DNA from: Rhodocyclaceae bacterium
Lineage (GTDB): Bacteria; Pseudomonadota; Gammaproteobacteria; Burkholderiales; Rhodocyclaceae
DNA length: 5,105 nucleotides
Direction of reading: 5' to 3'
NCBI GenBank assembly: GCA_013821865.1
Contig: PNJM01000190.1
Location: 1-5,105 of the forward strand
Shown: positions 1-5,105 of the stretch, one piece after another
How the letters are laid out: each line of letters starts with the position of its first letter
How positions within the stretch are numbered: position 1 is the first letter of the stretch
Position numbers and translations under genes: made by a program
Notes under the pieces: generated by a model
The model's input: only the letters and a program-made list of their open reading frames with translations
Told to the model about the DNA's origin: nothing
Database searches by the model: none

Positions 1-60
1 GTCGCGCTGGGCGGGCAGGGGGACGACGTCATCCTCGGCGGCGGCGGCGACGACCATCTG
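1..60 (+). repeat. RTX nonapeptides at the left edge
   Basis: Residues 1-20 contain two adjacent RTX units (GGQGDDVIL and GGGGDDHLV). They show that the beta-roll array was already under way before the window begins, so the gene start is upstream. The array is then broken by the loop at 61-198. Confidence 0.9.
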
Positions 61-3000
61 GTGGGCGACGAGGAAAGCCAGCCCCTGTACCAGCACGCCC
101 GATACACGGGCTACGCGGTGCAGCACACCGTCGAGGACGTGCGGGCAGGCAAGCGCATCTATTCCTATCGCTACACGCCGGTTATTTCCGTCGAGCAGCG
201 TGAAGGCGGCGACGACGTCATTTACGGCGGTGGCGGCCAGGATTGGATCTTCGGCCAGGGCGGCGATGATCGGCTCGACGGCGGGGCGGATGAAGATGTG
301 GTGTTTGGCGGCGAGGACGCGGATACGATCTACGGCGGGGCAGGCGCGGACGTGCTCTCCGGCGACGATCTCGACGACAGTGCCGATCCGGAAACCCCCG
401 GCCTGCCGGGCGTGCTGCATGGGCAGGACTTCCTCGATGGCGGCGCCGGCGACGACCTCATCGTGGGCAACGGTAACGATGACGTGCTGTACGGGGACGA
501 GGGCAACGATCAGATCGACGGCGACGATGCCGTGACGCCGGGAGAATTCCACGGCGACGACTATATCGACGGCGGCGCCGGCGACGATATCCTCGTCGGG
601 AGCGGCGGCGACGATGAGATCCGCGGCGGCGCCGGCGACGATTACCTGGACGGTGACGAGTCTTCGCTGGACGCCCGGTACCACGGCAAGGATGTTCTGT
701 CCGGCGGCGAAGGCCGCGACGAACTGCACGGTGAGGCCGGCGACGACTATCTGGACGGCGGGGACGGCGACGACCTGGCCTTCGGCGAAGCCGGGAACGA
801 TCAGCTCTTCGGCGGCGCCGGCGACGACGGCCTGGGCGGCGGCGACAGCAACGACACCCTGGACGGGGGGGAGGGCGCCGACATCCTGGTCGGGGAGGCG
901 GGCAATGATCAGCTACTCGGCGGCGCCGGCGACGACCAGCTCAGCGGCGGCGATGGAGACGACCTGCTCATCGGCGGCGCGGGGGCGGATGTTCTGGACG
1001 GCGGCCTGGGCGACGACACCTATGTGATCGATGCGGCGGCTACCCTCGCCGCGTCAGGGGGGGTGATCGACCTCATCCAGGACGCCGGCGGCGTCAATAC
1101 CCTGGTGCTGGAGGGCGTGGACATCGGCGCCGTCGAGGCGGGGCAGGCCGTTGGCAGCAACGATCTCGTAGTGGACTTCTCCGGGGCGGGGCAACTCGTT
1201 ATCGCCAACGGGATGGCCGGCACGATCCGCAGCTTCGGGCTGGGCAACGGCGCCGTTCTGACCCCCGTCGAATTCCTCGAATCGACCGTTCGGCAAACCC
1301 TCAACCTGGATATCGCCACCGACAACGCCCTGCTCGCCGGCGGGCGCGGCGACGACCGGCTCAGGGTGAATGGCTCGGGCAATACGCTTGCCGGCGGCAA
1401 GGGCAACGACCTGATCGAGGTGGCCGGCGGGAACAACGTGATCGACTACCGGCCGGGCGACGGCGTCGATACCCTGCGCAGCCTGGGCCCGGGCAACGCG
1501 CCCAGCCGCATCCGCCTGGGCGCGGGCATTGCCGCCGCGGACTTGCGGCTGTCGCTCGATGGCGGCGACCTGGTCGTCGGCATCGGCGCCAATCCGGACA
1601 GCGCCCTGCGCCTTGCCGGATTCGATCGTGACAGGCCGTTCGAGAATCCGCCCATCGGCGCCCTGCAGTTCGCCGGCGGCGGCACCCTGACGTACGGCGA
1701 GCTCCTCGCATCCGGCATCGAGCTCGCCGGCACGGCGGACGGCGATGCGGTCGATGGCACCGGTTTCAACGACCGCATCCGCGGGCTGGCCGGAGATGAC
1801 GTGCTCAACGGCGCCGCCGGCGACGATACGCTGACGGGAGCGGAAGGCAACGACGTGCTCAACGGCGGCACCGGCGATGACGTCCTGATTGGCGGCGAGG
1901 GGGCGGATGTCTATGTGGTCAATGCCGGATCGGGCAGCGATACCCTGGTCGATGCGGACGGCGGACGCATCGAACTGGGCGTGGGCATCTCGCTGGCGGA
2001 CATCGATGCGCGCCGCGACGGCACAGACCTGGTGATGCGGATGCCCGGAGCGGCGGCCAGTGCGGTCATCCAGGGCTATTTCGATGCCCCCCAGGCGTGG
2101 GTGATCCACGATACCTCGGGCGGCACCGCGACGGCGGCGGAGCTGCTGTCCGGCACCTCGGCCAGGGAACGCGAATGGCTCCAGGCGCTGAAGACCGACT
2201 ACGAGCAATCCAGCAAGCTGGCCGTCGTGAATGAACGCATTGGTCAAGGGTACCAATATACCGGCGCAAACGAGCTGAGACGGTACCGAACGACGGATGC
2301 CCTGGCCAGCTTTGTTTCAGGGCAGCAGACGCAGGTGAATCAAATTCAGTGGTTTTCGGGCGGGACGAGCACGGATACGAGAACCTATTCGCTCGACGAC
2401 TGGCGGCCTGCGCAAAGCCCTGCGATCCAGGACGATCGCTTCAGGGTCGCAACCAATACGGTGCAGGCGTCTTCGGCGTTCTATGCCGACACCTGGAGCA
2501 GGCAGCAGAGCTCGTATCAGATCCAAAGATGGGTCGGCTTGGGCTGGACGACAACCAGCCTCTCCGCCCAGCAGACAAGCCGGTGGAACGGCGTAAGTAT
2601 CGTGACTTCCGGGAGCGGCGCCACCGGCATCCTGACCTCTACGAATACCCGCACTTATCAGTCGGGCTTCGCGAGAGGGAGCATCGCCGGCATTCTTTCG
2701 GCCCCTCCTGCCCTCATTCCGCCGCCGGGCCAGCTTTTTCCGAACGTGGGCCGGGCGACCTACTCCGGGAGCGATGCCACCTATACGTTCCAGATCGTCC
2801 AGGGCGACGCTGGCGACAATGAAATCACAGGGGGCAACCTGGTCGAAGCGGGGGCAGGCAATGATACCGTCACCACGCAGGGCATGATCGACGGCGGCGA
2901 CGGGGACGATCGCCTCTACAACGGCGCGGCCATGTTTGGCGGGCGCGGCGATGATCAACTCTGGGGGCGGGACATTTCCTCGTATGAGGTTGATGAAACC

Positions 3001-5105
3001 AACCGGTATTACTTTGCAGGCCTTGATCAGGGCACCGACCTGGTGATCGATGAGGGATGGATCGGCTTTTATGAAGGCGAACCAGAGTACTACTACGCGG
3101 TTCTGGATCCTTTCTTCAGCGGCATTGGTGTCGAACACTGGTCGGACCGATACTTCCATGGGGGGCAATGGACGATTGACGGAGCGTGGAACGCGTATTT
3201 CGGCTCTGAGGAAGAGGCACAGGCGTACGCCGCCTCGCTATCGCAGGAGGGGATAACAGCCAGCGTTCTTTACCTGGATGTCCTCCCTGAGAACCTGCAG
3301 CTAAAGGCAAACGATTCTGCCGGGCTGGCGCCGCTGGTGCGGGCAGGCTACATCGCCGAGGATGTCGTCCGGTTCGGCCCCGGCATTGCGCCGGAAGACC
3401 TGGCTTTCGCCTGGGGCAGCGTTCGCCTGGAAGGCAACGATGCCTTTCACTTCACGCTGGACATCACCTATGGTGCCGGGAGCGTCGCCCGCATAGTCGT
3501 GCCCAATGCCGATGACCTTTTAGGATGGGGCATCGAAAGCTTCCGCTTTGCCGACGGACGATCGCTTACGATGGGTGAAATGATTGCCTTGGCCCCACCC
3601 AGGCCCGAGTACAACGATATTGTCGGAACAGATTACGACGATTGGCTATTGGGAACGGATATCTCCGACAGGATTGCCGCAGGAGCCGGCAACGATCTAC
3701 TGATGGGCCTGGGTGGCGATGATGTGCTGGATGGCGGGGAGGGGAACGACACGCTGGTCGGGCATGCCGGCAACGATGTGTATCGTTTTGGCCGCGGCAG
3801 CGGGCAGGACCAAGTGGACCAGAGCTACGCCGATCCGGCGGAGGCGGATACGGTTCGCTTTGCCGACGATGTCGCATCTGCGGATGTCACGGTGTCGCGC
3901 GACAACGGGACGCTCGTTTTGACGATCCGGGACACCGGCGAGGCGTTGTCCCTTTTGCACTGGTTCGATTGGATCGAGAATCGGGTGGCTCGCGTCGAGT
4001 TCGCCGACGGCACCGCTTGGGACGCAGCAACGCTGGAGCAGAGGATCGTGGCGCCCCAGAACAACGCGCCGGTGGTGAACCAGGCGATTGGGGCACAGGC
4101 GGCGATCGAGGACCAGCCCTTCGTGTTCCGGCTTCCCGAGGGCGCTTTCGTCGATCCCGATGCGGGGGATCAACTGCATCTCCGTGCGGAGCTTGTCGAG
4201 GGAACGCCGTTGCCGGCCTGGCTTTCCTTCGATGCCGGCACCAGGAGCTTCAGCGGCACGCCGGGCAATGCCGAGGTGGGCACGCTGAGCGTGCGCGTGA
4301 CGGCCACAGACGATGCCGGTGCCAGCGCCTCGGATGTTTTCGCCTTCTCGGTGACCAATGCCAACGACGCACCCTTCGCGGCGAATGCTGTTGCCGACCA
4401 GGCAGCCACCGAAGGGCAGGCCTTCAGCTTCACCGTGCCGGCCGATGCTTTCGCCGATATCGATGTTGGCGACACGCTCAGTTACAGCGCGAATCTGGCC
4501 AACGGCGATCCGCTGCCGTCCTGGCTCAGCTTCGATGCCGCCACGCGCACCCTGAGCGGAACCCCGCCCCAAGGAGCGCCCGCCACGCTGACGCTGCGGG
4601 TGTCGGGACAGGATCAGACGGGCGCGACGGCGAGCGATGATTTCGCCATCAGTATCGGCCGCACTCTGACCGGCACCGGCTACGGCGACACCCTCACCGG
4701 CACCGACTACGCCGACCTCCTCATCGGCGGCGGCGGGCGCGACGTGCTCAACGGTGCCGGCGGCGACGACACCTTCCTCATCAACGGCAGCGACGCCGAA
4801 TACGACACGTTCAACGGCGGCGCCGGCTTCGACACCATCCTGGGCGGGGCCGGCAACGACACCCTCCGCGTGCATAACCTCGCTCCCGCCAACGGCATCG
4901 AGCGCATCGACGGCGGGGCGGGCGTCAATGTGATTGCCGGGCTGGGCGACAACGACGTCATCGATCTCACGGGGATCGAAGTGCTCAATATCGCCTACAT
5001 CGACGGCGGCGGCTACAGCGACACCATCACCGGCACCGAGGGCGCCGACACCATCGTCGGCGGCGGCGGGCGCGACGTGCTCAACGGTGCCGGCGGCAAC
5101 GACAC
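1..5105 (+). CDS. Giant RTX calcium-binding repeat protein, internal fragment (partial at both ends)
   Basis: Frame 1 is open across all 1701 codons. The translation shows dozens of GGxGxDxxx nonapeptides, which form calcium-binding parallel beta-rolls in RTX proteins. Order by residue: RTX 1-20, loop 21-66, RTX 67-340, HCBP-related-like modules 341-428, 478-572 and 638-716, unrecognised Q/S/T/W/Y module 717-934, short RTX 935-989, split HCBP-like module 1000-1197, RTX plus HCBP-related 1201-1350, two cadherin-like domains 1354-1554, then a 111-residue repeat. There is no cysteine and only six lysines; Asp and Gly dominate. Start, stop, signal and any N-terminal retention or C-terminal type I secretion signal are outside. 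By family knowledge the protein is exported by type I secretion and folds in extracellular calcium. An adhesin or matrix role is inference; no enzyme domain is recognised. Frame and RTX class are near certain, function is not. Confidence 0.96.
61..198 (+). other. Aromatic/basic loop interrupting the RTX array (domain-level)
   Basis: Residues 21-66 lack the Gly/Asp pattern and are instead rich in Tyr, His, Arg and Val, with Tyr at residues 30, 35, 38, 54, 56 and 58. One of the six lysines of the window is here (residue 51). RTX repeats resume in the same frame at GGDDVIYGG. It is too short for an independent large domain and is best read as an extended loop or small beta module projecting from the beta-roll. 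I do not recognise a family. Confidence 0.6.
418..813 (+). repeat. Higher-order 44-residue repeat, HG-x-D marked, three copies
   Basis: His codons of the motifs LHGQD, FHGDD and YHGKD are at 418, 550 and 682, exactly 132 bases apart each time. Each unit reads HG-x-D, a DGGAGDD or related nonapeptide, two or three more nonapeptides, then a GD[DE] turn and a short variable spacer leading to the next aromatic or Leu-HG. The third copy diverges after about 20 residues and passes into regular RTX repeats. A longer spacer with Pro residues precedes the first copy (about 367-417). This suggests duplication of a block of nonapeptides plus spacer rather than of single nonapeptides. Confidence 0.75.
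439..936 (+). repeat. Dispersed identical 17-bp repeat within the RTX array
   Basis: The 17-mer ggcggcgccggcgacga, encoding GGAGDD, occurs at 439, 571, 625, 811 and 919, always in the same reading frame. The 439-to-571 spacing equals the 44-residue period, and 811 to 919 is 108 bases (four nonapeptides). These short perfect repeats are candidate sites for slippage or recombination that would change the number of units while keeping frame. Confidence 0.85.
1021..1284 (+). other. HCBP-related-like module 1 (domain-level)
   Basis: Residues 341-428 follow the last nonapeptide with the TYVID strand, then a divergent mixed-strand sequence with TLVLEGV, NDLVVDF and GQLVIANGM, ending in VLTPVEFL. 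This order (leading Y-x-I strand, a hydrophobic strand, DLV strand, then a closing strand with an [EQ]hL segment) is that of the haemolysin-type calcium-binding protein related domain that caps RTX blocks. The usual FADG segment near the end is replaced by GLGNG, so it is a degenerate member. Confidence 0.6.
1321..1431 (+). repeat. Degenerate RTX linker
   Basis: Residues 441-477 contain GGRGDDRLR and GGKGNDLIE with imperfect spacing around a short NGSGNTL step. Two calcium-type turns can be seen. It joins HCBP-like modules 1 and 2. Confidence 0.7.
1432..1716 (+). other. HCBP-related-like module 2 (domain-level)
   Basis: Residues 478-572 match the HCBP-related layout well: NVIDYRPGDGVDTL, then RIRLGAGI, ADLRLSLDGGDLVVGIG, ALRLAGF, and a closing LQFAGGGTLTYGELL. 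The D-G-x-DTL segment, the LG-x-GI strand and the ADL-x(5-7)-DLV pair are diagnostic of this domain in RTX proteins. A spacer with a Pro pair (ENPPIG) sits just before the final strands. Confidence 0.75.
1741..1911 (+). repeat. RTX block, five nonapeptides
   Basis: Residues 581-637 begin with a GTGFNDRIRG step, then five units: AGDDVLNGA, AGDDTLTGA, EGNDVLNGG, TGDDVLIGG and EGADVYVVN. The last carries the VYVV strand leading into the next HCBP-like module. Two positions have Ala in place of the second Gly, otherwise the calcium turns are intact. Confidence 0.9.
1912..2148 (+). other. HCBP-related-like module 3 (domain-level)
   Basis: Residues 638-716 read YVVNAGSGSDTLVD, IELGVGIS, LADIDARRDGTDLVMRM, AVIQGYF, then QAWVIHD with a closing TAAELL. 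The order and spacing agree with an HCBP-related domain: D-x-DTL, LG-x-GI, DI-x(3)-RDG-x-DLV, a YF/W strand, and a final [AE]LL helix. Its end marks the change to the unrecognised module at 2149. Confidence 0.75.
2149..2802 (+). other. Unrecognised Gln/Ser/Thr/Trp/Tyr-rich module (domain-level)
   Basis: Residues 717-934 contain no RTX nonapeptide. The module opens with a likely amphipathic helix (about residues 720-745: ARERE, WLQALK, YEQSSK, VVNERI) that holds two of the window's six lysines. It continues with a long stretch of short, apparently beta-forming segments rich in Q, S, T, W and Y, such as RWVGLGWTTTSLS, and ends in a proline-rich hinge (APPALIPPPG, 2701-2730) and a TYTFQIVQ strand. 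Seven of its Trp codons lie between 2176 and 2584, whereas the first 695 residues of the window have only one. GC falls to about 55% in the line 2341-2400, and four AGA codons occur (2278, 2380, 2527, 2674). It could be a ligand- or surface-binding domain or a structural spacer; I do not recognise a family. Confidence 0.65.
2803..2967 (+). repeat. Short imperfect RTX block
   Basis: Residues 935-989 show GDAGDNEITGG, EAGAGNDTV, GGDGDDRLYNG and GGRGDDQLWG, with irregular steps between them. This re-entry into calcium-binding beta-roll after the unrecognised module proves that the module is an in-frame insertion in the RTX protein and not a separate gene. Confidence 0.85.
2998..3591 (+). other. 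Split HCBP-related-like module 4 (domain-level)
   Basis: The first half (about 2998-3057) reads NRYYFAGLDQGTDLVIDEG, the usual Y-x-F-x(4)-DG-x-D-x-h-h-D opening. The second half (3361-3591) reads DVVRFGPGI, APEDLAFAWGS, FTLDITYGAGS, ARIVVPN, WGIESFRFADG and SLTMGEMIAL, an almost textbook remainder of an HCBP-related domain. In ordinary members these halves are adjacent; here about 100 residues intervene. Overall assignment is good, while the boundaries of the halves are approximate. Confidence 0.75.
3058..3360 (+). other. Acidic Tyr/Trp-rich insert inside the split HCBP module (domain-level)
   Basis: Residues 1020-1120 interrupt HCBP-like module 4. The first part is crowded with aromatics and acids (GFYEGEPEYYYAV, EHWSDRYFHGGQW, AWNAYFGSEEE), followed by a likely helix (EEEAQAYAASLSQ), a strand (ASVLYLDVL) and a segment LKANDSAGLAPLVRAGYI. 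This looks like a small folded domain rather than a disordered linker. Base composition is lower in GC than the RTX arrays, and ATA (3253) and CTA (3238, 3301) codons appear. No catalytic motif is evident and I do not recognise a family. Confidence 0.6.
3601..3780 (+). repeat. RTX block before the canonical HCBP domain
   Basis: Residues 1201-1260 start with the less regular steps IVGTDYDDWLLGTD and ISDRIAAG, then AGNDLLMGL, GGDDVLDGG, EGNDTLVGH and AGNDVYRFG. The GT-D-x-[DN]D lead-in is the common start of RTX blocks. Confidence 0.9.
3781..4050 (+). other. HCBP-related domain 5, canonical (domain-level)
   Basis: Residues 1261-1350 carry all landmarks in order: YRFGRGSGQDQVDQ, DTVRFADDV, SADVTVSRDNGTLVLTI, ALSLLHWFDW, then RVEFADGTAWDAATLEQRI. 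This is the clearest example in the window of the haemolysin-type calcium-binding protein related domain, and it serves as internal reference for judging the four more divergent modules. It ends directly before the cadherin-like pair. Confidence 0.88.
4060..4362 (+). other. Cadherin-like (CADG/He_PIG-type) domain 1
   Basis: Residues 1354-1454 begin with NNAPVVN and show EDQPFVFRLP, AFVDPDAGDQL, LPAWLSFDAGTRSFSGTP, then SVRVTATDDAGASASD and FAFSVTN. PLP-x-WL-x-FD followed by F-x-GTP and V-x-ATDD-x-G is the signature of dystroglycan-type cadherin-like / putative Ig domains found in large bacterial surface proteins. The acidic residues in DPDAGD and ATDD are the expected calcium ligands at domain junctions. 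By family knowledge these domains form stiff extracellular stalks. Confidence 0.88.
4363..4662 (+). other. Cadherin-like (CADG/He_PIG-type) domain 2
   Basis: Residues 1455-1554 start with NDAP, exactly 101 residues after the first copy, and repeat its pattern: EGQAFSFTVP, AFADIDVGDTL, LPSWLSFDAATRTLSGTP, LRVSGQDQTGATASD, FAISI. The TATDD of copy 1 is SGQDQ here, so the calcium ligands near the end may be weakened. It is followed at once by the RTX-containing repeat. Confidence 0.88.
4663..5105 (+). repeat. RTX-containing 111-residue tandem repeat, first copy plus start of second
   Basis: Bases 4678-4772 and 5011-5105 are in register at an offset of 333 bases: 85 of 95 positions agree, and 48 of 49 agree over the last part (4724-4772 against 5057-5105). 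Each copy opens with GY-x-DT-x-TGT, then GGGGRDVLNGAGG-x-DT. The first continues with FLINGSDAE, NGGAGFDTILGGAGNDT, a strand RVHNL, IERIDGGAG, NDVIDLTGIEVLN and a DGGG turn before the second copy begins at 5011. The second copy is cut by the window, so the number of copies is unknown. High nucleotide identity implies recent duplication or gene conversion. Confidence 0.85.

Larger units (their letters stand above)
199..1020 (+). repeat. Main RTX nonapeptide array, about 27 units
   Basis: I count about 27 consecutive or near-consecutive nonapeptides from GGDDVIYGG to the closing LGDDTYVID. Most keep the GGxGxD core with an aliphatic residue two positions after the Asp, as needed for alternating calcium turns and beta strands. 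Variable spacers ending in an HG-x-D motif break the first half, while the second half (about 691-1020) is nearly perfect in phase. The last unit ends in the TYVID strand typical of the junction between an RTX block and an HCBP-related domain. GC is very high here: the line 961-1020 is about 75% by hand count. Confidence 0.93.

Noticed and set aside
199..1020. CRISPR-like or satellite repeat array
   Set aside because: The periodicity is that of codons for nonapeptides (27 bases) with degenerate copies, not identical repeats separated by unique spacers.
1054..2256. A 400-codon open frame on the - strand
   Set aside because: It lies wholly antisense to the RTX frame. GC-rich Gly/Asp/Leu codons read backwards give stop-poor Ala/Arg/Val/Gly/Asp-rich translation, and no known domain or ribosome binding context is seen.
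2349..2822. Possible separate + strand gene or frameshift in the unrecognised module
   Set aside because: Frame 1 stays open and coherent (WVGLGWTTT, PPALIPPPG, TYTFQIVQ) and joins RTX on both sides, so neither a frameshift nor an embedded gene is needed.
2317..3168. A 283-codon open frame on the - strand under the unrecognised module
   Set aside because: The sense frame runs through without stops and re-enters RTX repeats on the far side. The antisense translation shows no recognisable domain.
2149..3360. Protease, lipase or other enzyme domain in the inserts
   Set aside because: I looked for HExxH zinc-protease, GxSxG lipase and similar motifs in the translation and saw none, so no enzyme is claimed.
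3969..4640. A 223-codon + strand frame, offset from the main frame
   Set aside because: Very Arg/Gly/Cys-rich translation typical of an out-of-frame reading of GC-rich DNA; it overlaps the well-supported cadherin-like domains.
3697..4875. A 392-codon open frame on the - strand
   Set aside because: Antisense to the RTX, HCBP and cadherin-like coding region; its low-complexity composition is the reverse reading of these repeats. The sense frame has clear domain signatures.
1..5105. Promoters, ribosome binding sites, terminators, tRNA or other RNA genes
   Set aside because: Everything lies inside one coding frame. GC-rich inverted repeats such as ggcgcc and gccggc come from Gly/Ala codons, and none is followed by a T-tract after a stop codon.

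Overview
The whole window is the inside of one very large gene read on the + strand. Frame 1 is open from base 1 to base 5105 (1701 complete codons) with no stop, no credible start and no intergenic gap, so both ends of the gene lie outside. The product is a giant RTX (repeats-in-toxin) protein: a secreted, acidic, calcium-binding protein built from glycine/aspartate nonapeptides of the GGxGxDxxx type. High GC, strong G/C preference at third positions and this architecture point to a high-GC Gram-negative bacterium, most likely a proteobacterium; I cannot name a genus.

Layout. Bases 1-60 are RTX repeats, interrupted at 61-198 by an aromatic/basic loop. Bases 199-1020 hold a long RTX array of about 27 nonapeptides; inside it lies a higher-order unit of exactly 44 residues marked by a recurring HG-x-D motif. 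Bases 1021-2148 hold three modules resembling the haemolysin-type calcium-binding-related domain (HCBP-related), joined by short RTX blocks. Bases 2149-2802 encode a module of about 218 residues, rich in Gln/Ser/Thr/Trp/Tyr, that is not RTX and that I do not recognise. Bases 2803-2967 return to RTX. Bases 2998-3591 form another HCBP-like module split by an acidic, Tyr/Trp-rich insert of about 100 residues. Bases 3601-4050 are a canonical RTX plus HCBP-related pair. Bases 4060-4662 are two tandem cadherin-like/dystroglycan-type (CADG, He_PIG-like) domains. From 4663 to the end an RTX-containing 111-residue repeat begins; its second copy runs off the window.

How the parts would work together: this is the family model, not something the window proves. 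Such proteins leave the cell unfolded through a type I secretion system, using a C-terminal signal that would lie downstream. They then fold outside the cell as calcium fills the beta-rolls. RTX and cadherin-like domains would make a long calcium-stiffened stalk, with the inserts as candidate functional surfaces. Adhesin, biofilm or S-layer-like roles fit best; no catalytic domain is recognisable here. The translated window has no cysteine and only six lysines, in keeping with an exported RTX protein.

No RNA gene, mobile element, CRISPR array, promoter or terminator can be supported. The novelty, if any, is in the two unrecognised modules at 2149-2802 and 3058-3360, which also differ from the flanks in base composition and codon use.
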